Shown here piece by piece: positions 1 to 11,300 of a stretch of DNA of 42,679 nt (position 1 is its first letter; each line of letters opens with the position of its first letter). The notes beneath the pieces are model-generated. The model ran no database searches and had not been told where the DNA came from. It saw only the letters and a program-made list of their open reading frames with translations. This DNA comes from Amoebophrya sp. A120. Its lineage: Eukaryota > Sar > Dinophyceae > Syndiniales > Amoebophryaceae. The position numbers and the translations under genes were made by a program. Location: contig CAJINV010000035.1 of NCBI GenBank assembly GCA_905178155.1, forward strand, positions 72,982 to 115,660, written 5' to 3'.

Positions 1-198
1 GCGCGCGGGCGCTGTGGGAAAGAAGTTGCGGCCACCCTAGGTGGCCGACCAGGTTAAGGCGGGGCGCCGCGCCCCCTCTGGGGGACGCAGAGCGGCGCAC
101 GCACTTTGAACGGCCGCTCTGATCTGAAAGCGAAAACAATGCCAGCCGATCGCTGCGCCCTAGCGAGCTTCTTTGGGGCGGGTTGTGCTCCTGGGGGT

Positions 199-366
199 GG
201 TCCACGAGAGGGTCCGGGAGAGGGTCCCGGAGAGGGTCCGGGAGAGGTTCAGAGAGGGTCCAGGAGAGGGTCGGAGAGGGTCCGGGAGAGGGTCGGAGAG
301 GTCCCGAGAGGGTCCGGCGAGAGGTAAAATAGAGGTTTCCGGAGAGGTTCGCGATAGAGGGTCGCC
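199..366 (+). repeat. GA-rich G-run minisatellite
   Basis: Imperfect tandem copies of a roughly 9-16 bp GAGAGGGTCCGG-type motif. Runs of three or more G recur every 7-10 bases, so four G-runs often fall within 40 nt, which is the composition that can form G-quadruplexes. The short open frames across it are simple Gly/Arg/Glu repeats and are not credible genes. Confidence 0.85.
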
Positions 367-387
367 TAGAGGGTCGCCCTATACTAT

Positions 388-645
388 GCACCCTCTCCGA
401 CCCTCTACACCCTCTTCCCCTACCCTCTATCTGACCTCTCCCCAACCTCTACCCTACCTCTGCGCGCGTATAGCCCCGCTTTAAGGGCGTATATACGGCT
501 CACCCTCTCCCGACCCTCTCCTTTACCTCTCGTCTTACCTCTCCCCGACCCTCTCATTTTGTCCGACCCTCTATTTTACCTCTCAGACCCTCTATTTTAC
601 CTCTCCCGAACCTCTACCAAACCTCTATTGTACCCTCTCCAGCCC
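388..645 (+). repeat. CT-rich minisatellite, inverted copy of 199-366
   Basis: Imperfect repeats of CCCTCTCCGACCCTCT-type units, the reverse complement of the GA-rich block just upstream. The two blocks form a long imperfect inverted repeat with a short spacer near 367-387. No gene is supported. Confidence 0.85.
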
Positions 646-1799
646 CGTTTTCTTCCATATATAAATATAGTAATTAATATTAATTCGCAGCCTCTTCTGT
701 CATGCCAAAGATGCAGTTCTTTGTCATGCGGATTGCCTATGAAAAAGCGTTTTAGGAAGTTGTCATGCAGCTGGGCTGCATTCGGAAGTGTTTCCATCAT
801 GGACATTTTAGCATGACAAGTTTCTAGACCCAGACATATTTGCATTTGATAGGTTGAAAAGCGTCTGCAAGGTAACATACGGCCCAAACAGTGTTAGGTC
901 CTGCATCTTTGCACCTGTCGGAAATGCCTTTCCACCGCGGCTGTACGTGTAAGTAGTTGTAGGTGGTTTGTACAAGGATGGAGGAATAAAGCTCTGTTAC
1001 GAATGAAGCAGTGATCTTAAAGTGCAATGTCTTCTAGCAGTTGTAACTCAATAGACCACAAAAAGTGTCGTGTGGTGAAAGACAAAGAGGTGCAAACAAG
1101 TGAAGCCTCGTCAGTGTCAACATTTACATTCGGGAGCCGGAAGATTGGAAAATAAGCCAAAACGCGTAGCAGGGTGCATTGGCCGAGGAAGAAATGGCGT
1201 GGGAATCAATCGCACGCCAAGATCTACTGATTGTATCGGGGCTACTAGAAGGCCGAGTTGGCGCTGTCAAGGGTCTATTTCTAGACACTGCAAATTGAGA
1301 TTGACTTTGGGATGAAATAACGATAAGAAATCCAACATACGGATCTGCCTTATTCAGGTAGCTAGTCGCATTTATGTGCAAGTGGGATGAATACAACAAA
1401 GATACTATCACGACCTCCTGTTCACCGGAAAAAACACCGCGATATCAGTTCCGCCTTCTTGGCGCATGTCCACGAAAAGAAACAAAAAGTATTACCGACT
1501 GCAGGCGCGCCACCCACTATTGGATCATCGTCAGAAAAAAAACTGCTAGTACCGAAGCGGGCTATGATCTCGTCTCAATCTACGGAACTGAATGACCGAA
1601 CTGAAGACGTGATGCGTCGTGTCATAGGAAAAAGCAGCAGTATGTACAGGCATGTGAAATTCAAAAAAAAAGCAAGAGTTGTATGAAAAAACAAACCGAC
1701 GCGAGGACTCCATATCCTTGTGTTGTACGGCGGCTCATGCGCTTTTTACGCTGTCAAAAAAGAGAAACACATGGTAGAGGACGCATGTTGAAAGTGGTG
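646..1799. other. Interval without a supported gene
   Basis: No open frame here has protein-like composition or a recognisable domain. At 823-852 there is one end of a family A introner (CAGACCCAGACATATTTGCA preceded by a CATGACAAG box). No convincing partner end was found upstream, so it looks like a solo or truncated element. Confidence 0.5.
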
Positions 1800-4070
1800 A
1801 CGGTGGGAAAAGACTGCCGAAACCCAAAATTCGAGATCAGCTGGAACCCCGACCACAAATCTCCGTTTGCGGTAAAACTGACTGCTTTTGACCCACCAGA
1901 CCCTCGTGGTATCACCTCAGCAATCGTTCAAAATGCCGCATCCTTAGAGAGACCCGTACTTGAAGTACGGGTCTCTCCGGAGGAACAGGAAAATAACCCT
2001 CGTTTTCCCAGGATACCGTCGGGGTAACAGGGGGAAAAGAACACCAAGACCCAAAATCGGCTTCCCGCGCCACGTGGAGGCCAAAATCTGCCCGGTCCGT
2101 AAATTTGGCAGGTTTGGGACGACCATACCATCGTTGATTTGGTCGAAACCCATGACAAATCCCGTGATCTCAGAGAGACCCCGACTTCAAGTCGGGGTCT
2201 CTCCCTGCGTTCGCAAAAGCAGCGGCTTTTTCCAAAGCATACCATCGCGCGAAGGCACGAAAAAGAGTGCCGAGCCCCAAAATCTGAGATCAGCTGGTTC
2301 CCAGACCACAAATCTCCGTTTGCGGTAAAGCTGACAGCTTTTGACCCACCATACCCTCGTGGTATCACCCCTGCAAACGTTCAAAATGCCGCATCCGGGG
2401 AGAGACCCGTACTTCAAGTACGGGTCTCTCCGGAAGAACAGGAAAATGGCTTTCGTTTTCCCCCCATACCGTCGAGGTAACAGGGCAAAAAACGCACCAA
2501 AACCCAAATTCGGCTTCCCGAGCCACGGCGAGGCCAGAATCTGCCTGGTGTGTAAATTTCACAGGTTTGCGACGACCATACCACCGGTGATTTGGTCAAA
2601 AAGCATTACAAATACCGTGATCTCAGAGAGACCCCGACTTGAAGTCGGGGTCTCTCCCAGAGTTCGCAAAAACAGTGGCTGTTTTCATAGAATACCATCG
2701 CGCTAAGGCACGGAAAAGAGTGCCGAGACCCAAAACTCGAGATCAGCTGGGCTCCAGACCACAAATCTCCGTTTGCGGTGAAACGGACTGCTTTTGAGCC
2801 ACCATACCCTCGCGGTATCACCTCAGCAAGCGTTCAAAATACCGCATCCGCAGAGAGACCCGTACTTGAAGTACGGGTCTCTCCGGAGGAACGCAAAAAT
2901 AGCTTTTGTGTTCCCAGCATACCCTCGGGATAACAGGGCGAAAAGAGCCCCCAAACCCAGAATCGGCTTCCCGAGCCACGGCGAGGCCAGAATCTGCCCA
3001 GTGTGCAAATTTCACAGGTTTTGGACGACCATACCATCGGCGATTTGGTCAAAACCCATGACAAATTCCGTGATCTCAGAGAGACCCCGACTTGAAGTCG
3101 GGGTCTCTCCCTGCGTTCGCAAAAGCAGCGGCTTTTTCCAAAGCATACCATCGCGCGAAGGCACGAAAAAGAGTGCCGGGCCTCAAAATTCGAGATCAGT
3201 TGGCTCCCGGGCCACAAATCTCCGTTTGCGGTGAAACGGACTGCTTTTGAGCCACCATACCCTCGTGGTATCACCCCTGCAAGTGTTCATAATGCCGCAT
3301 TCGCGGAGAGACCCGTACTTGAAGTACGGGTCTCTTCCGAGGAACGCAAAAGTAGCTTTCGTTTCCCCAGCATAGCATCGGGATAACAGGGCGAAAAGAG
3401 CCCCCAAACCCAAAATCTGCGTCCCGCGCCACCGCGAGGCCAGAATCTGCCGCCTGTGTAACTTTGGCAGGTTCGTCACGACCATACCATCGGCATTTTG
3501 GTCAAAACCCATGACAAATTCCGTGATCTCAGAGAGACCCCGACTTCAAGTCGGGGTCTCTCCATGAGTTCGCAAAAACAGTGGTTGTTTTCATAGAATA
3601 CCATCGCGCAAAGGCATGGAAAAGACTGCCGAAGTCCAAAATTCGAGATCAGCTGCGCTCCAGACCACAAGTCTCCGTTTGCGGTAAAACTGCCTGCTTT
3701 TGAGCCACCATACCGTCGCGCGAGCACCTTTGCAAGCGTTCAATATGCCGCATTCGCAGAGAGACCCGTACTTGAAGTACGGGTCTCTCCGGAAGATCGC
3801 AAAAGTACCTTCCGGCTTCCCAGGATACCGTCGGGGTAACAGGGCGGAAAAAGCACCAAAACCCAAAATCGGCTCCCCGAGCCACTGCGAGGCCAGAATC
3901 TGCCGGGTGTGTCAATTTCACAGGTTTGGGACAACCGTACCGTCGGTCTATGCTTCAAAACCCATGACAAATTCCGTGATCTCAGAGAGACCCCGACTTG
4001 AAGTCGGGGTCTCTCCGTGAGTTCGCAAAAACAGCGGCTTTTTGCAAAGCATACCATCGCGCCAAGGCAA
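1800..4070 (+). repeat. 453-bp higher-order satellite with alternating palindromes
   Basis: Five copies of a 453-bp unit made of two diverged halves. Each half contains a 29-nt perfect palindrome (14-bp arms, one central base). Palindrome cores start at 1948, 2174, 2401, 2627, 2854, 3080, 3307, 3533, 3760 and 3986, so spacing alternates exactly 226/227. Two arm types alternate: AGAGACCCGTACTT and AGAGACCCCGACTT. The sequence between palindromes is conserved within each half type, including ACCATACCATCG-like boxes. The array ends where the 132-bp satellite starts. Open frames across it on both strands are by-products of the repeat. Confidence 0.93.
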
Positions 4071-4071
4071 G

Positions 4072-7000
4072 GAAGAAGTGGGAAATCTGTGATGCAAATT
4101 CTGGCGAACCAGAATCGACCAGAATTTGCATCACAAAGCCCCACCTTCTAAAGTTTTACACTGCAGCTATTTCCGTGCGACAGCGTGGCCATTTTTTGGC
4201 CAAGAAGAAGTGGGAAATCTGTGATGCAAATTCTGGCGAACCAGAATCGACCAGAATTTGCATCACAAAGCCCCACCTTCTAAAATTTTACACTGCAGCT
4301 ATTTCCGTGCGACAGCGTGGCCATTTTTTGGCCAAGAAGAAGTGGGAAATCTGTGATGCAAATTCTGGCGAACCAGAATCGACCAGAATTTGCATCACAA
4401 AGCCCCACCTTCTAAAATTTTACACTGCAGCTATTTCCGTGCGACAGCGTGGCCATTTTTTGGCCAAGAAGAAGTGGGAAATCTGTGATGCAAATTCTGG
4501 CGAACCAGAATCGACCAGAATTTGCATCACAAAGCCCCACCTTCTAAAATTTTACACTGCAGCTATTTCCGTGCGACAGCGTGGCCATTTTTTGGCCAAG
4601 AAGAAGTGGGAAATCTGTGATGCAAATTCTGGCGAACCAGAATCGACCAGAATTTGCATCACAAAGCCCCACCTTCTAAAATTTTACACTGCAGCTATTT
4701 CCGTGCGACAGCGTGGCCATTTTTTGGCCAAGAAGAAGTGGGAAATCTGTGATGCAAATTCTGGCGAACCAGAATCGACCAGAATTTGCATCACAAAGCC
4801 CCACCTTCTAAAATTTTACACTGCAGCTATTTCCGTGCGACAGCGTGGCCATTTTTTGGCCAAGAAGAAGTGGGAAATCTGTGATGCAAATTCTGGCGAA
4901 CCAGAATCGACCAGAATTTGCATCACAAAGCCCCACCTTCTAAAATTTTACACTGCAGCTATTTCCGTGCGACAGCGTGGCCATTTTTTGGCCAAGAAGA
5001 AGTGGGAAATCTGTGATGCAAATTCTGGCGAACCAGAATCGACCAGAATTTGCATCACAAAGCCCCACCTTCTAAAATTTTACACTGCAGCTATTTCCGT
5101 GCGACAGCGTGGCCATTTTTTGGCCAAGAAGAAGTGGGAAATCTGTGATGCAAATTCTGGCGAACCAGAATCGACCAGAATTTGCATCACAAAGCCCCAC
5201 CTTCTAAAATTTTACACTGCAGCTATTTCCGTGCGACAGCGTGGCCATTTTTTGGCCAAGAAGAAGTGGGAAATCTGTGATGCAAATTCTGGCGAACCAG
5301 AATCGACCAGAATTTGCATCACAAAGCCCCACCTTCTAAAATTTTACACTGCAGCTATTTCCGTGCGACAGCGTGGCCATTTTTTGGCCAAGAAGAAGTG
5401 GGAAATCTGTGATGCAAATTCTGGCGAACCAGAATCGACCAGAATTTGCATCACAAAGCCCCACCTTCTAAAATTTTACACTGCAGCTATTTCCGTGCGA
5501 CAGCGTGGCCATTTTTTGGCCAAGAAGAAGTGGGAAATCTGTGATGCAAATTCTGGCGAACCAGAATCGACCAGAATTTGCATCACAAAGCCCCACCTTC
5601 TAAAATTTTACACTGCAGCTATTTCCGTGCGACAGCGTGGCCATTTTTTGGCCAAGAAGAAGTGGGAAATCTGTGATGCAAATTCTGGCGAACCAGAATC
5701 GACCAGAATTTGCATCACAAAGCCCCACCTTCTAAAATTTTACACTGCAGCTATTTCCGTGCGACAGCGTGGCCATTTTTTGGCCAAGAAGAAGTGGGAA
5801 ATCTGTGATGCAAATTCTGGCGAACCAGAATCGACCAGAATTTGCATCACAAAGCCCCACCTTCTAAAATTTTACACTGCAGCTATTTCCGTGCGACAGC
5901 GTGGCCATTTTTTGGCCAAGAAGAAGTGGGAAATCTGTGATGCAAATTCTGGCGAACCAGAATCGACCAGAATTTGCATCACAAAGCCCCACCTTCTAAA
6001 ATTTTACACTGCAGCTATTTCCGTGCGACAGCGTGGCCATTTTTTGGCCAAGAAGAAGTGGGAAATCTGTGATGCAAATTCTGGCGAACCAGAATCGACC
6101 AGAATTTGCATCACAAAGCCCCACCTTCTAAAATTTTACACTGCAGCTATTTCCGTGCGACAGCGTGGCCATTTTTTGGCCAAGAAGAAGTGGGAAATCT
6201 GTGATGCAAATTCTGGCGAACCAGAATCGACCAGAATTTGCATCACAAAGCCCCACCTTCTAAAATTTTACACTGCAGCTATTTCCGTGCGACAGCGTGG
6301 CCATTTTTTGGCCAAGAAGAAGTGGGAAATCTGTGATGCAAATTCTGGCGAACCAGAATCGACCAGAATTTGCATCACAAAGCCCCACCTTCTAAAATTT
6401 TACACTGCAGCTATTTCCGTGCGACAGCGTGGCCATTTTTTGGCCAAGAAGAAGTGGGAAATCTGTGATGCAAATTCTGGCGAACCAGAATCGACCAGAA
6501 TTTGCATCACAAAGCCCCACCTTCTAAAATTTTACACTGCAGCTATTTCCGTGCGACAGCGTGGCCATTTTTTGGCCAAGAAGAAGTGGGAAATCTGTGA
6601 TGCAAATTCTGGCGAACCAGAATCGACCAGAATTTGCATCACAAAGCCCCACCTTCTAAAATTTTACACTGCAGCTATTTCCGTGCGACAGCGTGGCCAT
6701 TTTTTGGCCAAGAAGAAGTGGGAAATCTGTGATGCAAATTCTGGCGAACCAGAATCGACCAGAATTTGCATCACAAAGCCCCACCTTCTAAAATTTTACA
6801 CTGCAGCTATTTCCGTGCGACAGCGTGGCCATTTTTTGGCCAAGAAGAAGTGGGAAATCTGTGATGCAAATTCTGGCGAACCAGAATCGACCAGAATTTG
6901 CATCACAAAGCCCCACCTTCTAAAATTTTACACTGCAGCTATTTCCGTGCGACAGCGTGGCCATTTTTTGGCCAAGAAGAAGTGGGAAATCTGTGATGCA

Positions 7001-7545
7001 AATTCTGGCGAACCAGAATCGACCAGAATTTGCATCACAAAGCCCCACCTTCTAAAATTTTACACTGCAGCTATTTCCGTGCGACAGCGTGGCCATTTTT
7101 TGGCCAAGAAGAAGTGGGAAATCTGTGATGCAAATTCTGGCGAACCAGAATCGACCAGAATTTGCATCACAAAGCCCCACCTTCTAAAATTTTACACTGC
7201 AGCTATTTCCGTGCGACAGCGTGGCCATTTTTTGGCCAAGAAGAAGTGGGAAATCTGTGATGCAAATTCTGGCGAACCAGAATCGACCAGAATTTGCATC
7301 ACAAAGCCCCACCTTCTAAAATTTTACACTGCAGCTATTTCCGTGCGACAGCGTGGCCATTTTTTGGCCAAGAAGAAGTGGGAAATCTGTGATGCAAATT
7401 CTGGCGAACCAGAATCGACCAGAATTTGCATCACAAAGCCCCACCTTCTAAAATTTTACACTGCAGCTATTTCCGTGCGACAGCGTGGCCATTTTTTGGC
7501 CAAGAAGAAGTGGGAAATCTGTGATGCAAATTCTGGCGTTGGCGA
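4072..7545 (+). repeat. 132-bp tandem satellite, 26 copies plus a partial one
   Basis: The landmark GGGAAATCTGTGATG recurs exactly every 132 bp from 4080 to 7512. Monomers look identical except the first (one G for A in the AAAATTTTAC segment) and the last, which has a small duplication near 7537-7545. Each monomer has a 17-bp perfect inverted repeat (TGTGATGCAAATTCTGG and its complement) around a 14-nt loop, then a GGCCATTTTTTGGCC palindrome. Because 132 is divisible by three and one frame lacks stops, a 1194-codon open frame (3998-7582, plus) appears; I treat it as a by-product. Confidence 0.95.
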
Positions 7546-7547
7546 AC

Positions 7548-7775
7548 CAGAATCAGCGGAAACGTATCAGCCAAACTTCTAACTTTTCACTATCAAAAGT
7601 GCGAAGATTGTGAGGCGCAAATCTGGGTGGAAGGGAAGACGCCAGATTTTGCATCACAAACTTGGCACTTCTGGTTGCAACAAAATGCAACTGTATCCTA
7701 TTGATATTTTTCGAAATTTTCCACAACCAAAAGTGCCAGGATTGTGAAGCGCAAATCTGGCTCGGGCCTTCGGCA
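7548..7775 (+). repeat. Diverged edge monomers of the 134-bp satellite
   Basis: One nearly full (7548-7680) and one degenerate (7681-7775) copy of the 134-bp monomer that dominates 8344-14590, recognised by CAGCGGAAA, AACTTCTAACTTTTCA and GCGCAAATCTGG segments. They lie between the 132-bp array and the inserted 193-bp repeats and share the wear expected at a satellite edge. Confidence 0.85.
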
Positions 7776-7779
7776 GTGG

Positions 7780-8343
7780 TTGGGGCCTTCGGCAGCATAC
7801 CACGCGGCTTTCCCTCGCCGCGCCTCAGAAGAGCAAGTATCTGGCGGTCGCACCTCTGCAGGCCAGATCCCAGGTTCTCTTCGGGTTTGGGGCCCCGCTG
7901 CCGCCCGACGCTGGTCACTTTCATCGCGAATCCGACGGACCGTCGGATTCGCGAACAAAATGACCAGCATGAGTTGGGCTGTCGGCAGCATACCATGCGG
8001 CTTTCCCTCGCCGCGCCTCAGAAGAGCAAGTATCTGGCGGTCGCACCTCTGCAGGCCAGATCCCAGATTCTCTTCGGGTTTGGGGCCCTGCTGCCGCCCG
8101 ACGCTGCTCACTTTCATCGCGAATCCGACGGACCGTCGGATTCGCGAACAAAATGACCAGCATGAGTAGGGCTGTCGGCAGCATACCATGCGGCTTTCCC
8201 TCGCCGCGCCTCAGAAGAGCAAGTATCTGGCGGTCGCACCTCTGCAGGCCAGATTACAGATTCTCTTCGGGTTTGGGGCCCTGCTGCCGCCCGACGCTGG
8301 TCACTTTCATCGCGAATCCGACGGACCGTCGGATTCGCGAACA
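7780..8343 (+). repeat. 193-bp repeat, three copies, each with a 31-bp palindrome
   Basis: The landmark GGCAGCATACCA starts at 7791, 7984 and 8177, exactly 193 bp apart. Each copy ends in TCGCGAATCCGACGG, one A, then its reverse complement, giving 31-nt palindromes at 7924-7954, 8117-8147 and 8310-8340. The block is flanked on both sides by 134-bp monomer sequence: GCGCAAATCTGG to the left, and GCCAGCTTTGCAACACAAAC to the right, a diverged form of the monomer's next segment. It therefore looks inserted into a 134-bp monomer and then amplified. Confidence 0.9.
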
Positions 8344-11300
8344 AAGTGGCCAGCTTTGCAACACAAACTTGGCCCTTCTGATTTTCGGGAAATGCAGCGG
8401 AAATGTATCAGCCAAACTTCTAACTTTTCACTATCAAAAGTGCGAAGATTGTGAGGCGCAAATCTGGGTGGAAGGGAAGACGCCAGATTTCGCATCACAA
8501 ACTTGGCCCTTCTGATTTTCGGGAAATGCAGCGGAAATGTATCAGCCAAACTTCTATTACTTTTCAGTATCAAAAGTGCGAAGATTGTGAGGCGCAAATC
8601 TGGGTGGAAGGGAAGACGCCAGATTTTGCATCACAAACTTGGCCCTTCTGATTTTCGGGAAATGCAGCGGAAATGTATCAGCCAAACTTCTAACTTTTCA
8701 ATATCAAAAATGCGAAGATTGTGAGGCGCAAATCTGGGTGGAAGGGAAGACGCCAGATTTTGCATCACAAACTTGGCCCTTCTGATTTTCGGGAAATGCA
8801 GCGGAAATGTATCAGCCAAACTTCTAACTTTTCAGTATCAAAAGTGCGAAGATTGTGAGGCGCAAATCTGGGTGGAAGGGAAGACGCCAGATTTTGCATC
8901 ACAAACTTGGCCCTTCTGATTTTCGGGAAATGCAGCGGAAATGTATCAGCCAAACTTCTAACTTTTCAGTATCAAAAGTGCGAAGATTGTGAGGCGCAAA
9001 TCTGGGTGGAAGGGAAGACGCCAGATTTTGCATCACAAACTTGGCCCTTCTGATTTTCGGGAAATGCAGCGGAAATGTATCAGCCAAACTTCTAACTTTT
9101 CAGTATCAAAAGTGCGAAGATTGTGAGGCGCAAATCTGGGTGGAAGGGAAGACGCCAGATTTTGCATCACAAACTTGGCCCTTCTGATTTTCGGGAAATG
9201 CAGCGGAAATGTATCAGCCAAACTTCTAACTTTTCAGTATCAAAAGTGCGAAGATTGTGAGGCGCAAATCTGGGTGGAAGGGAAGACGCCAGATTTTGCA
9301 TCACAAACTTGGCCCTTCTGATTTTCGGGAAATGCAGCGGAAATGTATCAGCCAAACTTCTAACTTTTCAGTATCAAAAGTGCGAAGATTGTGAGGCGCA
9401 AATCTGGGTGGAAGGGAAGACGCCAGATTTTGCATCACAAACTTGGCCCTTCTGATTTTCGGGAAATGCAGCGGAAATGTATCAGCCAAACTTCTAACTT
9501 TTCAGTATCAAAAGTGCGAAGATTGTGAGGCGCAAATCTGGGTGGAAGGGAAGACGCCAGATTTTGCATCACAAACTTGGCCCTTCTGATTTTCGGGAAA
9601 TGCAGCGGAAATGTATCAGCCAAACTTCTAACTTTTCAGTATCAAAAGTGCGAAGATTGTGAGGCGCAAATCTGGGTGGAAGGGAAGACGCCAGATTTTG
9701 CATCACAAACTTGGCCCTTCTGATTTTCGGGAAATGCAGCGGAAATGTATCAGCCAAACTTCTAACTTTTCAGTATCAAAAGTGCGAAGATTGTGAGGCG
9801 CAAATCTGGGTGGAAGGGAAGACGCCAGATTTTGCATCACAAACTTGGCCCTTCTGATTTTCGGGAAATGCAGCGGAAATGTATCAGCCAAACTTCTAAC
9901 TTTTCAGTATCAAAAGTGCGAAGATTGTGAGGCGCAAATCTGGGTGGAAGGGAAGACGCCAGATTTTGCATCACAAACTTGGCCCTTCTGATTTTCGGGA
10001 AATGCAGCGGAAATGTATCAGCCAAACTTCTAACTTTTCAGTATCAAAAGTGCGAAGATTGTGAGGCGCAAATCTGGGTGGAAGGGAAGACGCCAGATTT
10101 TGCATCACAAACTTGGCCCTTCTGATTTTCGGGAAATGCAGCGGAAATGTATCAGCCAAACTTCTAACTTTTCAGTATCAAAAGTGCGAAGATTGTGAGG
10201 CGCAAATCTGGGTGGAAGGGAAGACGCCAGATTTTGCATCACAAACTTGGCCCTTCTGATTTTCGGGAAATGCAGCGGAAATGTATCAGCCAAACTTCTA
10301 ACTTTTCAGTATCAAAAGTGCGAAGATTGTGAGGCGCAAATCTGGGTGGAAGGGAAGACGCCAGATTTTGCATCACAAACTTGGCCCTTCTGATTTTCGG
10401 GAAATGCAGCGGAAATGTATCAGCCAAACTTCTAACTTTTCAGTATCAAAAGTGCGAAGATTGTGAGGCGCAAATCTGGGTGGAAGGGAAGACGCCAGAT
10501 TTTGCATCACAAACTTGGCCCTTCTGATTTTCGGGAAATGCAGCGGAAATGTATCAGCCAAACTTCTAACTTTTCAGTATCAAAAGTGCGAAGATTGTGA
10601 GGCGCAAATCTGGGTGGAAGGGAAGACGCCAGATTTTGCATCACAAACTTGGCCCTTCTGATTTTCGGGAAATGCAGCGGAAATGTATCAGCCAAACTTC
10701 TAACTTTTCAGTATCAAAAGTGCGAAGATTGTGAGGCGCAAATCTGGGTGGAAGGGAAGACGCCAGATTTTGCATCACAAACTTGGCCCTTCTGATTTTC
10801 GGGAAATGCAGCGGAAATGTATCAGCCAAACTTCTAACTTTTCAGTATCAAAAGTGCGAAGATTGTGAGGCGCAAATCTGGGTGGAAGGGAAGACGCCAG
10901 ATTTTGCATCACAAACTTGGCCCTTCTGATTTTCGGGAAATGCAGCGGAAATGTATCAGCCAAACTTCTAACTTTTCAGTATCAAAAGTGCGAAGATTGT
11001 GAGGCGCAAATCTGGGTGGAAGGGAAGACGCCAGATTTTGCATCACAAACTTGGCCCTTCTGATTTTCGGGAAATGCAGCGGAAATGTATCAGCCAAACT
11101 TCTAACTTTTCAGTATCAAAAGTGCGAAGATTGTGAGGCGCAAATCTGGGTGGAAGGGAAGACGCCAGATTTTGCATCACAAACTTGGCCCTTCTGATTT
11201 TCGGGAAATGCAGCGGAAATGTATCAGCCAAACTTCTAACTTTTCAGTATCAAAAGTGCGAAGATTGTGAGGCGCAAATCTGGGTGGAAGGGAAGACGCC

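Noticed and set aside
1948-4014. Regularly spaced palindromes as a CRISPR array
   Set aside because: Spacers are about 197 bp, repeat themselves in two alternating types, and the genome is eukaryotic; this is a higher-order satellite.
3998-7582. 1194-codon open frame of 44-residue repeats as a structural repeat protein
   Set aside because: The frame exists because the satellite unit is 132 bp. Monomers are identical at the DNA level without codon-type variation, there is no signal or domain, and the start lies in the neighbouring satellite.
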